DNA of 64,000 nt from Acidobacteriota bacterium (GCA_018269075.1 JAFDVJ010000032.1:1-64000); one strand, 5' to 3'. Shown: positions 35,440 to 44,386, counted from the stretch's first letter. Notes: generated by a model not told the origin, from the sequence alone. Numbers and translations: made by a program.

Positions 35440-35835
35440 ATGGATTTTAATACGGTTGAATCACAATTGGACGGCATTCGCGAGATCTTCGAGACGGCCC
35501 GCCGCGAGGACGGCTGGAATCTCGACGAGGAGATGCTCTTCAGCTACTATTTCGTCGATACGGATATCGACAAGCTCGAACAGATCGGGCTCGATCTCGA
35601 AAAGCAGGGCTACGACTTTATCGGCATCTTCGAGCTCGGCGACGAGGAATCGGACGAGCCGACGGGCGAATATATGCTGCAGCTCGACCGCGTCGAGCGG
35701 CACACGCCCGAATCGCTCGCCGCCCGCAACGTCGAGCTGCAGAAGCTCGCCGACGACAACGGGCTCGCCTCTTACGACGGCTGGGAATTCGGCGAGGACG
35801 GCGATTTCGACGAGGACGAGGACGAAGAGCAATAA
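35440..35835 (+). CDS. RraB-like protein (regulator of RNase E type)
   Basis: 131 residues, very acidic. The middle (DTDIDKLEQIGLDLEKQGYD) and the C-terminal part (VELQKLADDNGLASYDGWEF followed by an Asp/Glu tail) match the RraB layout, including the Y/F-DGW block and acidic tail. RraB in gammaproteobacteria binds RNase E and changes its cleavage choice; here the partner is inferred only. A strong GGGGGAA ribosome site precedes ATG 35440. A terminator follows at 35857-35892, so this is probably a single-gene unit. Confidence 0.8.
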   Translation: MDFNTVESQLDGIREIFETARREDGWNLDEEMLFSYYFVDTDIDKLEQIGLDLEKQGYDFIGIFELGDEESDEPTGEYMLQLDRVERHTPESLAARNVELQKLADDNGLASYDGWEFGEDGDFDEDEDEEQ

Positions 35836-35856
35836 ATCTTCGGTAATAATTTAACG

Positions 35857-35892
35857 AAAACGGCGTGTCCGGCGGGCGCGCCGTTTTCTTTT
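35857..35892 (+). terminator. Intrinsic terminator after the RraB-like gene
   Basis: AAAACGGCG and CGCCGTTTT arms with a short GC-rich loop, followed by CTTTTT. It starts 21 bases after the stop codon. Confidence 0.9.
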
Positions 35893-35930
35893 TAACGCGA
35901 GGGCGCGAAGATTTTCAGGGTTGTTTGGGT

Positions 35931-36091
35931 TTTAACGCGAAGGCGCGAAGGCGTGAAGACGCAAGGATTTGGAGGGTTGTTTGGCTGATCGGGTATTCGT
36001 CACCGAAAGATCGGCGGCGATGAAGAGGGCCTGTCGCGATCGAAGCCGTCCCCGAAAATCCTTTGCGTCTTCGCGTCTTCGCGTTAAAAAA
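35931..36091. repeat. Foldback repeat, CGCGAAGGCGC type, copy 4
   Basis: TTTTAACGCGAAGGCGCGAA at the left and CTTCGCGTCTTCGCGTTAAA at the right form inverted arms around a loop of about 95 bases. A lone left-type arm also lies at 35890-35914. This fills most of the gap 35836-36209. Confidence 0.8.
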
Positions 36092-36209
36092 GGGACTTGA
36101 ATCCCGGGCCCTTCGTTGAGGATGACCGGCCGGCGAGAGGTAAAAGACTTCGGCACAAACGACCGTTCGACCGGACGCCGGAACTCGGGATTCAAGATTT
36201 GAAAGTTCG

Positions 36210-39200
36210 TCACGGCCGCGGCAGCGCGGCGACCGGCGTGTCGGTATTGTCGCCGAAGACGAACGCGGCATAGCCCTGCGTCGAGCGGAGAATATGCCAT
36301 TGATTTCCGCGCCGCACGGCGATGTCGGTTCGGCCGTCGCCGTCGTAGTCGGCCGCGACCGGCACGTCGCCGTCGAGGCCGAACCGGACGACCGCGAAGC
36401 TGTAGCCGCCGCCCGCCGTCGATAAATACTCGTACCAGTTGCCTTCGAGCGGCCGGTAGACGACGAGGTCGGTCCGGCCGTCGCCGTTATAGTCGGCGGC
36501 CGCCGGGATGTCGTCCTTGTCGCCGAAATGGACGGCGCGAAACTGGTTGTTCGAGCCGCTCGCGAGCCAGTAGAAGTTGCCGTCGAGCGCGCGCCAGACG
36601 GCGATGTCCGTTTTGCCGTCGCCGTCGAAATCGGCGGCCGGCAGCGGGATGTCGTCGGGCAGGCCGAATTTGACGATAATCGGCTGCTGATTCGCGCTCG
36701 GCAGGATGTACCAGACCGCGGTCGAGGGCCGCCAGACCGCGAAATCGGCCTTGCCGTCGCCGTCGTAGTCGCCGGAAACGGGGATGTCGCCGGCCGCGCC
36801 CCAGTGGAGCGCGCCGAAGCCGTCGCGCGAGCGGAGCAGATACCAGACGCCGTTCGACGGCCGGAAAACGGCGGCGTCGGCGAGACCGTCGTTGTCGAAA
36901 TCGCCGGGAATCGGGATGTCGCCGCCCGTCCCGAACCGGATGTCCGAGGTCCGCGCGCTGAAGCTGTTCGAGATTCGCCACATTCCGTCGGCCGGCCGGA
37001 AGACGCCGTAGTCCGAGCGCCCGTCGCCGTCGAAATCGAAGCGCGCGTTCTGCGTCGCCGAGTCGATCAGCCGGGCCAGATAAGAACGGGGCGCGCCCGC
37101 GCCGTTGGCGTTGACGACCGTGAAGATGCCGCCGACGAGCAGGCGGCCGTCGCCGTCGACGGCGAGGCTCAGCACCTCGTCGTTGAGATCGTAGGTGACC
37201 GCGACCGGCACGCCGTCGGCGGTGAGCTGCGCCAGATTCTGCCGCGGCACGCCGTTGAAGGTCGCGAACTTGCCGCCGGCCATTATCTTTCCGTTGGCGA
37301 GCGGCAGGATCGCGTCGATCCGGCCGTCGGTGCCGGTGCCGGCGTTGAAGACCGGGTCGGGACTGCCGTCCGGGTTGAGCCGGACGATCGTGCTCAGGTA
37401 GCGGCCGCTCGCCGTGTCGAGCGCATCCTTGACGATCAGGATCTTGCCGTTCGGCAGGACGGTCGGATTGCTGATTCGCCGGCCGTTTTCCTCGTTGGTC
37501 TGAAACGCCGGGTCGGGGCTGCCGTCCGGATTGAGCCGCACGATAAAGCTGCCGTTGCCCATTCCTTCTCCCCAGACGCCCGAGATCAGGATCTTTCCGT
37601 CCGGCTGGATCGTCACCCCGAGCACCGTCACGTAGCCTCTCGTGCTGTAGATGTTCGGGGTGAACGCGGTGTCCCTCGACCCGTTCGGGTTGAGCCGGAC
37701 GGGCGTGTTTTCGGTCATATAGACGGTGTCGCGCTGACGGCCGACGACGATCTTCCCGTCGTCCTGGAGCGCCGGCAGGACGGACTGCGACCGGAGCGAG
37801 AGCGTGTGGTTGAAGGTCGGGTCGATGCTGCCGTCGGGGTTGAGCCGGACGAGCAGCCGGTTGTAGCCGGAAGCGGGGACATATTCGAATTCGCCCGCCA
37901 CGAGGAGCTTGCCGTCCGGCTGGAGAATGATCCTCGTGACCGTGCTGATATAGTTGAAATAATACGACGTGCCGCTCGTGCTGATGTTGAAGGTCGGATC
38001 GATCGTCGAATCGGGGTTGATCCGGGCGAGCCGGAAGCGCGGCGTGCCGTCGACCTCGTTGAAGAGTCCGCCGATGATGATCTTGTTGTCGGGCTGGACG
38101 GCGATCGCGCTGATCGAGCCCGGCAGAATGTTCTGAAAGCCGGTTCCGCCGGGATTGAACGTCGGGTCGGGCGCGCCCGTCGGCAGCAGCCGGATGAATG
38201 TATTCAGAAGCTGCGGCGGCACATTGAACAGGTAGTCGCCGAGCCAGACGCTGCCGTCGGCCTGGGTCGCGAAACAATTCAGGAAATAGAGGCTGCTGGT
38301 GTTGACGTACGGCGTGAACGACGGATCGGCCGGGCCGTCCGGCAGATAGCGGATGATCCGTTCGCGCAAGCTGCCGTTCTGCGCCGAGCTGATCAGGACG
38401 GTGATCCGGCCGTCGTCCGCGAGATCAGCTTTGAGCAGCGAAGCGCTCAGCGCGATCGTTTGAAACGTCGGGTCGGGGCCGCCGTTTTCGGCCAGACGGA
38501 TGATGGCGGAATAGGTCGCGACGACGATTTTACGGTCGGGCCGGATGAATATTTGACGGGTCGAGTCGGAAATTACCGTCGGCGTGAACGTGTCGTCGAG
38601 CGAGCCGTCGGCGTTGAGTCTCTGAACGGATCGCGGCGAGCCGCTTTCGTTCGAGATCACGATCTTGTCGTTTTGAAGGGCGAATCGGTTCGGGCTGTAC
38701 GGCAGCGTGTAGTTGAAGGACGCGTCGCGCGAGCCGTCGGGATTGAGCCGGATCATCCAGACCGTCGTCGGCGTCCCGTTGACGCTGAACCGGAAAAATC
38801 CGCTGACCAGCACGCGGCCGGCCGCGTCGGCGGCGACACTGTTGATCAGCGGCGCGCCGAGATCTTCGAGGCCGAGATCGGCGGTGAACGACGCATCGAA
38901 CTGCCCGTCGGCGGTCAGCCGGATCAGCTTCGGCGCGGTCGCGGTCTGGCCGTTGAGCGTAAAGCAGCAGCCGACGAGGATTCTGCCGTCGGGCTGCGGG
39001 ACGACGAAGCTCGGCGGCTGACTGTCCGGCGCGAGCAGAAAATTGTTGAAGGTCTGGTCGAGCGTCCCGTCGGCGTTGAGCCGGACGAGTCCGCTGACCG
39101 GCTGCCGGTTGTAGTTGTTGAAGCTGCCGAACGCCAGATTTTTCCCGTTCGGCAGCCGGATGATCTGTTGAACCTCCTTCTGCCTGAACGAATTGGTCTG

Positions 39201-39380
39201 GATCTGCGGGTTGAAGGCCGGATCGACCAGATCGAGCGTGCTGTGGCCGCCATAGACGGCATTGCCGAAGAACAGCATCGCCGCCAGCAGCAAACCGAGC
39301 GCGCGGACGTTTTTGAGGGCGACGTCGAGCGTCGAGACGCCGCGCAAAGATTTATTTTCGTTAAGTGTGAATCGTTTCAT
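36210..39380 (-). CDS. Exported delta-60 repeat / FG-GAP protein
   Basis: 1056 residues. N-terminal signal (ALGLLLAAMLFFGNAVYG). Residues about 50-790 carry many delta-60 units of the type GKI.V.G......G....LVRLNPDGS.D.TF, a beta-propeller-like repeat. Residues about 800-1050 carry FG-GAP/VCBS units (DFDGDGRSDYGVFRPADGMW, DYDGDGKADFAVWRPSTAVW), whose DxDxDG loops bind calcium and form an integrin-like propeller. A large extracellular two-propeller protein; no catalytic site is apparent. Unlike the other three exported proteins it lacks the C-terminal FGYY-type module. Confidence 0.92.
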   Translation of the reverse strand: MKRFTLNENKSLRGVSTLDVALKNVRALGLLLAAMLFFGNAVYGGHSTLDLVDPAFNPQIQTNSFRQKEVQQIIRLPNGKNLAFGSFNNYNRQPVSGLVRLNADGTLDQTFNNFLLAPDSQPPSFVVPQPDGRILVGCCFTLNGQTATAPKLIRLTADGQFDASFTADLGLEDLGAPLINSVAADAAGRVLVSGFFRFSVNGTPTTVWMIRLNPDGSRDASFNYTLPYSPNRFALQNDKIVISNESGSPRSVQRLNADGSLDDTFTPTVISDSTRQIFIRPDRKIVVATYSAIIRLAENGGPDPTFQTIALSASLLKADLADDGRITVLISSAQNGSLRERIIRYLPDGPADPSFTPYVNTSSLYFLNCFATQADGSVWLGDYLFNVPPQLLNTFIRLLPTGAPDPTFNPGGTGFQNILPGSISAIAVQPDNKIIIGGLFNEVDGTPRFRLARINPDSTIDPTFNISTSGTSYYFNYISTVTRIILQPDGKLLVAGEFEYVPASGYNRLLVRLNPDGSIDPTFNHTLSLRSQSVLPALQDDGKIVVGRQRDTVYMTENTPVRLNPNGSRDTAFTPNIYSTRGYVTVLGVTIQPDGKILISGVWGEGMGNGSFIVRLNPDGSPDPAFQTNEENGRRISNPTVLPNGKILIVKDALDTASGRYLSTIVRLNPDGSPDPVFNAGTGTDGRIDAILPLANGKIMAGGKFATFNGVPRQNLAQLTADGVPVAVTYDLNDEVLSLAVDGDGRLLVGGIFTVVNANGAGAPRSYLARLIDSATQNARFDFDGDGRSDYGVFRPADGMWRISNSFSARTSDIRFGTGGDIPIPGDFDNDGLADAAVFRPSNGVWYLLRSRDGFGALHWGAAGDIPVSGDYDGDGKADFAVWRPSTAVWYILPSANQQPIIVKFGLPDDIPLPAADFDGDGKTDIAVWRALDGNFYWLASGSNNQFRAVHFGDKDDIPAAADYNGDGRTDLVVYRPLEGNWYEYLSTAGGGYSFAVVRFGLDGDVPVAADYDGDGRTDIAVRRGNQWHILRSTQGYAAFVFGDNTDTPVAALPRP

Positions 39381-39607
39381 AGGGCACCTTTTCCGGTGGC
39401 TTTTTTCGGGGCAGCCGAACGGGACGAAAGCTGGATCATTAAGGTAAAATTAACACGGGCCGCCGGCCGAAACTATCAAAAAATTGCTAATTTCCGCAGA
39501 ATCTTGCGGAAATCCCGTCCGGTTGGTATAAAATCTGAAAACGCTTCACTTTTCGAAATTTAACGATAACGACGAGAGCGGGGCAGTATTCGAAGCGAGA
39601 ATCACCG

Positions 39608-40525
39608 ATGATGCGAGGAGCAACGATCGATCCACCGACAAGACCGAAAATCGACGAGGGGCGGGCCCAGTCCGGCCACAACTGGCGCGGCGACTGGATC
39701 GTCAACAGCCGCGACCGCTGGCGGAACCTGAAGATCATCCGCAACCGCCATCACGTTCGCGAATCGGTCATCACGCCCGGTAAACTGACCTTTCACCTGA
39801 TCACCGTTTATATGGGCGCGCCGTCGCGCCAGCAGTCGCTGCTCTCGGGCCGCAACTACAACATTCTCCAGACGGCCGGCAGCGTCGCCGTGATCCCGGC
39901 GGCGACCGCGCTCCGCTCGTGGTACGACGAGGTCGAGCAGGACGACGTCTATCTGCATCTCGAACCCGGTTTCGTCAAAAGCGTCGCCGCCGGCGCGGAT
40001 CTCGACCCCGACAGGATCGAGATCGTGCCGACGCTCGAATCGCGCTCGCCGGCGATCGAATCGCTCGCGCGGATGGCCTTCGACGAATTGCAGCGCGGCG
40101 ACGCGGTCGCGACGAATCTCTACGCCGATTCGCTCGCCAACCTGCTCGCCGTCCAGCTCATTCGCGAGTATTCGTCCGCCCGCCAGCCGCCCGCCCGGCG
40201 CTACGTCAACGGCCTGACGAACAAAAAGCTCGCGCTCGTGCTCGATCTGATCGAAAGCGATTTGTCGGAAGATCTGTCGCTCAAGGTGCTGGCCGCCGCG
40301 GCCGGGCTGAGCGAGTATCATTTTCTGCGGATGTTCAAGCAGTCGACCGGCCTGACGCCGCACCAGTACGTCATCGGCCAGCGCATCGAGCGGGCCAAAG
40401 AGCTGCTCCGGAAAGGCGATATGACGATCACCGAGATCGCCTACCTGCTCGGCTTTTCGACGCCCGCCCATTTCACGCATCATTTCCGCCGCAAGACCGG
40501 CCTCACGCCGCGGGATTTTTGCTAG
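39608..40525 (+). CDS. AraC-family transcriptional regulator
   Basis: 305 residues. The N-terminal cupin-like sensor part is about 1-190. The C-terminal pair of helix-turn-helix motifs is classical: DLSLKVLAAAAGLSEYHFLR (HTH 1) and MTITEIAYLLGFSTPAHFTH (HTH 2) followed by FRRKTGLTPRDF. Ligand unknown. The gene diverges from the delta-60 protein gene and might regulate it. ATG 39602 six bases upstream is an alternative start. Confidence 0.93.
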   Translation: MMRGATIDPPTRPKIDEGRAQSGHNWRGDWIVNSRDRWRNLKIIRNRHHVRESVITPGKLTFHLITVYMGAPSRQQSLLSGRNYNILQTAGSVAVIPAATALRSWYDEVEQDDVYLHLEPGFVKSVAAGADLDPDRIEIVPTLESRSPAIESLARMAFDELQRGDAVATNLYADSLANLLAVQLIREYSSARQPPARRYVNGLTNKKLALVLDLIESDLSEDLSLKVLAAAAGLSEYHFLRMFKQSTGLTPHQYVIGQRIERAKELLRKGDMTITEIAYLLGFSTPAHFTHHFRRKTGLTPRDFC

Positions 40526-40545
40526 TTGGCGAACAGCCGGTTTTT

Positions 40546-40616
40546 ATCCACCAAAAACACCAAAAACACTAAATTTCTTTCGTGTCCTTTTAGTGTTTTT
40601 CGTGTTTTTAGTGGAT
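40546..40616. repeat. Foldback hairpin after the AraC-type gene
   Basis: ATCCACCAAAAACACCAAAA at the left and TTTTCGTGTTTTTAGTGGAT at the right pair over 28 bases with one or two mismatches. It is positioned to act as transcription end of the AraC-type gene. CTTCCCAAA 9-mers follow at 40750-40770. Confidence 0.8.
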
Positions 40617-40769
40617 CAAAAAACAACCGCTCGGCGGCCGGTCTTTTCATTTAGCGGCAAATTTGGCGGCGGTTTGTCGCAAAAATTATTAAAAGCGCTT
40701 TTGAGCAATGATCGTACCGAACAGTTCTGGAGTTTCGGAGGAATCAACCAACTTCCCAAACTTCCCAAA

Positions 40770-41438
40770 CTATAATTCCGTGCAGTCGTCGAAATCGCGG
40801 CCTTTGCAGGTGAAGAGGTCGGGGGCGAGCTCGCGGGTCTGTTTGCGGACGCTGCGCCAGACGACCGAATTGCCGTAGGCGGCCCGCGTCCAGCCGAGCC
40901 GCTGACGGTTTTTCCAGACGTATTCGTAGGCCTGTTTTTCGTCCGCGCCCTTGAGATGCTGGGCTTCGTGCAGGAGGATCGCGGCGCGTTCGAGGTCGTC
41001 GGCCGGATACTGGAAGAAATCGGGATAGATCGTCATAATCTCGAACGGGAAATTGGTCGCGGCGTAGGCGTTTTCCTCGCGCGTCGAGGCGTTGAGCCAG
41101 TTGTCGGTCGCGCGGTAGGCGGTCAGAAAGCGGAGCAGCCGGACCTCGCCGTCGAAGCCCTTGTCGTCGAGGATCAGGATCGCGCGGTCGACCGTCTTTT
41201 TCTCTTCGTAGCCGAGCCGTTTGGCCGAGACGAGCAGCGTCATATAAAAACCGAACAGCGCGATCAGGATCGACGCGAGCAGCCCGCCGCCGCGGACGAA
41301 CAGCTTCGACCGGAAAAACGAGCGCGGCGCGTCCGCCGATTCGATCGTCGCGACCGCGACGAGATCGCCCCCGCACCGCCGGCAGACCTCGGCGGCCGCG
41401 AAATTAACAAGCTGACAATAAGGACATTTCTTCTTCAT
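40770..41438 (-). CDS. Zinc-ribbon membrane protein with HExxH motif
   Basis: 222 residues. An N-terminal four-Cys zinc ribbon (CPYC at 5-8, CRRC at 19-22), one membrane helix (GLLASILIALFGFYMTLLVS, about 52-71), then a soluble domain with AAILLHEAQHLKGADEKQAY. HEAQH (157-161) with Glu167 or Glu172 downstream is the zinc site pattern of gluzincin metallopeptidases, and HLKG..EK.AYEYVW resembles small peptidase-like proteins. No signal for secretion other than the helix. Activity unproven. Alone between foldback repeats. Confidence 0.72.
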   Translation of the reverse strand: MKKKCPYCQLVNFAAAEVCRRCGGDLVAVATIESADAPRSFFRSKLFVRGGGLLASILIALFGFYMTLLVSAKRLGYEEKKTVDRAILILDDKGFDGEVRLLRFLTAYRATDNWLNASTREENAYAATNFPFEIMTIYPDFFQYPADDLERAAILLHEAQHLKGADEKQAYEYVWKNRQRLGWTRAAYGNSVVWRSVRKQTRELAPDLFTCKGRDFDDCTEL

Positions 41439-41521
41439 CCGACCACGCCGGCAGTCCGTTCAAACCGCCTCAAATCCCCCAAAACTCAGGAAAAAGCCGA
41501 AGTTTACACACCGGGAAACCG

Positions 41522-41556
41522 ATCCGAAATCCGAAATCCGAAATCCGAATTCCGAA
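41522..41556. repeat. Heptamer array (ATCCGAA)4
   Basis: About four tandem ATCCGAA units upstream of the SurA-like gene, with no inverted partner nearby. Confidence 0.85.
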
Positions 41557-41687
41557 CCTTTCTTATTTAAAAAAACGTCCAATTATCCGCCGTTCCACAA
41601 TTTTTTAATCGTCGAGAAACGCGGAATCCCTTTTCGGCATCAAAACCACAAGTTGCATAAATCACGTAATAAACATAAGATTTCCGA

Positions 41688-42779
41688 ATGAGTTTTTTTT
41701 CAAGGAGTAAAACAGTGAGATATATTCGCTCCGCAATTTTTCCGATTGCCGTTTTGTTGGTGTCCGGGCTGACCGCGTTCGCGCAGGAAAGCGAGCTGAA
41801 GGTCGTCGACGAGGTCGTCGCGCAGGTCAACGACGGCGTGATCACGCTTTCGCGCATCAAGCGCGAGATGAACACGGTCGCCGACGCGATGGTCGCCGAG
41901 GGCAAGACGCGCGAACAGGCGACGGCCGAGGTCCAGGCCAAACAGGGCGAGCTGATCGCCAACATCATCAACGAGGAGCTGATCCTGCAGAAGGGCAAGG
42001 AGATCGGCGCCGACGCCGACGCCGACGCCTTCGTCAACCAGCGGCTGAGCGATATTATGAAGCAGCAGAACATCAAGTCGCTCGACGCGCTCTACGAGCT
42101 GATGCTGCGGGAAAAAGTCGATCCGCAGGAATTCAAGGAAAATCTGCGGCGGCAGTATATCAAGGACGCGGTCTTTCAGCGCGAGGTCGGCGGGAAGGTT
42201 TACTGGGGCTGGAAGGCTTCCGAGATCAAAGCTTATTACGAAAAGCACAAGGATAAATTCACGAAGCCGGAAACGCTGACGCTGTCGGAGATCTTTCTGA
42301 GCTTTGCCGGCCGTGACGAGAACGCCGTCCGCGACAAGGCCAAACTGCTCGTCCAGCAATTGCGCGGCGGCGCCGATTTCGCGAAGACCGCGATCGATAA
42401 TTCCGACCGGCAGGACGTCCGGGACACCAAGGGCAGCGTCGGCACGATCACCGTTCCCCAGCTCAAGCAGATCAGCGAAAAATTCGTCGCGCCGATCGCC
42501 GCGACCAAGGTCGGCGGCATTTCCGACCCGGTCGAAACGGTCGAGGGCATCGAGATTTTCCGCGTCGACGACCGCAAGGAAGCGACCAAGGAATCGGTCT
42601 TCGACGAGTCCGAGATCCGCCAGGCGATGACGATGGAAGTGATGGCCGACAAACGCCGCGAATTTCTCGTCACGCTCCGCGCCGAGGCCTACATCAAGGT
42701 CAACGACACCTATCGCCCGCTCGTCTCGCCGCTCCTCTCGGCCGAGGTCAAGCCAGACGAGAAGAAACCTAGTAATTAA
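41688..42779 (+). CDS. SurA/PpiC-type peptidyl-prolyl isomerase
   Basis: 363 residues. Signal peptide (AIFPIAVLLVSGLTAFAQ), an N-terminal chaperone part with the SurA hallmark VAQVNDGVITLSRIKREMN, a helical core (LIANIINEELILQKGKEI), and a parvulin-like domain (LSEIFLSFAGRDENAVRDKA, then TKGSVGTITVPQLKQISEKF). Such periplasmic foldases help outer-membrane proteins fold. The parvulin domain is diverged, so it may act more as chaperone than isomerase. Followed by a foldback and the S4 gene. Confidence 0.9.
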   Translation: MSFFSRSKTVRYIRSAIFPIAVLLVSGLTAFAQESELKVVDEVVAQVNDGVITLSRIKREMNTVADAMVAEGKTREQATAEVQAKQGELIANIINEELILQKGKEIGADADADAFVNQRLSDIMKQQNIKSLDALYELMLREKVDPQEFKENLRRQYIKDAVFQREVGGKVYWGWKASEIKAYYEKHKDKFTKPETLTLSEIFLSFAGRDENAVRDKAKLLVQQLRGGADFAKTAIDNSDRQDVRDTKGSVGTITVPQLKQISEKFVAPIAATKVGGISDPVETVEGIEIFRVDDRKEATKESVFDESEIRQAMTMEVMADKRREFLVTLRAEAYIKVNDTYRPLVSPLLSAEVKPDEKKPSN

Positions 42780-42780
42780 G

Positions 42781-42911
42781 AGAGAAGAGGAGAAGAGGAG
42801 AAGAGGGGACGGCGCCACACCGGCCGACGTCTGGATTTTTTGAGATGAATTAAATTGTTTGAAGCAGGTTGTTTGTCTCCTCTTCTCCTCTTCTCCTCTT
42901 CTCCTCTTCTT
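42781..42911. repeat. 9-mer foldback (GGAGAAGAG)n
   Basis: AGAGAAGAGGAGAAGAGGAG at the left and CTCCTCTTCTCCTCTTCTCC at the right, around a loop of about 65 bases, between the SurA-like and S4 genes. The right arm ends 30 bases before the S4 gene start. Confidence 0.9.
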
Positions 42912-42940
42912 ATTTCAAAACAGACAATTCCCGACAACCA

Positions 42941-43213
42941 ATGCGTCTCGATCTTTTTCTCAAAACAAGCCGCCTGATCCCGCGCCGGACGCTGGCGCAG
43001 GAGTTTTGCGATGCCGGACGGATCAGGGTCGGGGGCGTCAGGGCCAAATCGTCGAAGGAAGTGAAGGCCGGCGACGAGCTCGAGATCCGGCGGCGCGACC
43101 GTCTGACGAAGATCCGGATTCTCGAAATTCCCGCCAAAAAACAGGTTTCCAAAGAAGCCGCCGCCGGTCTCTTCGAAGTTCTGAGCGAAGAACGGTTCGA
43201 AGAAAACTTTTAG
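42941..43213 (+). CDS. Small S4-domain RNA-binding protein (RqcP/Hsp15-like)
   Basis: 90 residues. A typical S4 domain: MRLDLFLKTSRLIPRRTLAQ, FCDAGRIRVGGVRAKSSKEV and KAGDELEI. Length and sequence fit the RqcP/Hsp15 group that binds the 50S subunit with a peptidyl-tRNA during ribosome rescue. ATG 42941 is chosen because the S4 domain starts there; an upstream in-frame ATG (42869) would translate the repeat. The stop codon lies inside the left arm of the following heptamer foldback. Confidence 0.88.
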   Translation: MRLDLFLKTSRLIPRRTLAQEFCDAGRIRVGGVRAKSSKEVKAGDELEIRRRDRLTKIRILEIPAKKQVSKEAAAGLFEVLSEERFEENF

Positions 43214-43329
43214 GATTTCGGATTTCGGATTTCGGATTTCGGATTGGTTTCGTGTCGGAAGCGATCGTCGAAACCGAAACATTCGAATTCCGAGCAATCC
43301 GAAATCCGAAATCCGAAATCCGAAATCCT
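43212..43329 (+). repeat. Heptamer foldback with perfect 35-bp arms abutting crp-type start
   Basis: Left arm 43212-43246 (AGGATTTCGGATTTCGG start) and right arm 43295-43329 are exact inverted copies. The right arm ends at the base before the ATG of the Crp/Fnr gene and the left arm overlaps the S4 gene stop. No Shine-Dalgarno sequence is visible for the regulator. Confidence 0.95.
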
Positions 43330-43971
43330 ATGAAGCTGCTTGAATCGACCGACCTTGATTTTCTCGCGGCGCTGCGAAAACTCGCGCGGCGGAAATCTTA
43401 TTCCGAAAATCAGATCATCTTTTCCGAGGGCGACCGGTCGGACTTTCTGCCGATCGTCGAGCGCGGGCGGATCAAGATGGTCCGGTATCCGGACGTCGAT
43501 AAAGAGGTGATCATCGGGATTTTCGAGAGCGGCGAGATGTTCGCGATTCCGCCGGTCTTCGACGGCGCGCCGTATCCGTCGACGGCGGTCGCGATGGAGG
43601 AGACGACGCTGCTGCTTTTGTACCGGCCCGATTTTCTGCGGCTCCTGCGCGAATCGAGCGAGTTCGCGTTCGCGGTGATCGCGTGGACCTGCGAGATGCT
43701 CCGCGAAAAGACGGCGACGATCAAGAACCTCGCGACGGCCTCGCCCGAACAGCGCGTCGGCAACGTGCTGCTCAGACTGGCCGAAAAGGACGGGTCGGAA
43801 AATTCGGTGAAGATCTCGCTCCGCCGTCAGGACATCGCCGAAATGGCCGGTCTGACGACCGAGACGACGATCCGCGTGATCCGTAAACTGGCCGAAAAAA
43901 AACTCGTCCGGATCGACCGCGGCAAGATCATTCTCGAACAACCGGAACGCCTGCGGCGGTTTTTGAACTGA
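43330..43971 (+). CDS. Crp/Fnr-family regulator (probable NO or redox sensor)
   Basis: 213 residues. N-terminal cyclic-nucleotide-binding fold (NQIIFSEGDRSDFLPIVERG, KEVIIGIFESGEMFAIPPVF), long dimer helix, and C-terminal winged HTH (ISLRRQDIAEMAGLTTETTI followed by RVIRKLAEKKLV). No N-terminal Fnr-type Cys cluster is present, which is more like DNR/NnrR than Fnr. It lies next to a truncated hemoglobin and an NO reductase, so control of NO defence is a reasonable inference. The ATG directly follows a 35-bp inverted-repeat arm. Confidence 0.9.
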   Translation: MKLLESTDLDFLAALRKLARRKSYSENQIIFSEGDRSDFLPIVERGRIKMVRYPDVDKEVIIGIFESGEMFAIPPVFDGAPYPSTAVAMEETTLLLLYRPDFLRLLRESSEFAFAVIAWTCEMLREKTATIKNLATASPEQRVGNVLLRLAEKDGSENSVKISLRRQDIAEMAGLTTETTIRVIRKLAEKKLVRIDRGKIILEQPERLRRFLN

Positions 43972-44341
43972 ATTTGAGCCGCATCGTCTCGGCGATCGAA
44001 AAGGCGCGGACCTTGACGAGCGTCGCGTTATCGCCCTTGAATTTCTCGTCGACCGTTTCGCAGAACAGCTTGACCCAGCGGCCGAAATGCTCGGTCCTGA
44101 GGGTTTCCCGCGAGTTCAGGTCGCGGTGCGTCTGCATCGGACTGCGCTGGTAGGTCGTCTGAAAACTGACCGTCCCGAACAGGATCATCTCCCAGAAATC
44201 GCCGATCACCGGCAGGTGATCCTCGATGTCGATTTCGGCGACGTCCGTAAAAATATAGCCGATCAGGTTGTCCCTGAGGGCTTTCCGGTAAAAATCCGCC
44301 ACCAGCTCGTCGATGTCGCTTCGGCTCTCAATATCACGCAT
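43928..44341 (-). CDS. Group III truncated hemoglobin
   Basis: 137 residues. SDIDELVADFYRKALRDNLI at the start, DHLPVIGDFWEMILFG and LRTEHFGRWVKLFCETVDEK (proximal His region) match group III (trHbP/ctb) globins, which bind O2 and NO and are linked to NO stress. The last 44 bases overlap the 3' end of the Crp/Fnr gene on the opposite strand. It lies downstream of the NO reductase gene in the same direction, separated by a strong palindrome and another inverted repeat. Confidence 0.92.
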   Translation of the reverse strand: MRDIESRSDIDELVADFYRKALRDNLIGYIFTDVAEIDIEDHLPVIGDFWEMILFGTVSFQTTYQRSPMQTHRDLNSRETLRTEHFGRWVKLFCETVDEKFKGDNATLVKVRAFSIAETMRLKFSSKTAAGVPVVRE

Positions 44342-44386
44342 AGCTCAATTTCGGGGGGCGCGGGACGCGGGGGCGTCCGGTGTAAT

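Noticed and set aside
36528-39563. 1011-residue frame antisense to the delta-60 protein
   Set aside because: Low-complexity Arg/Ala/Asp shadow created by the repeated sense gene.
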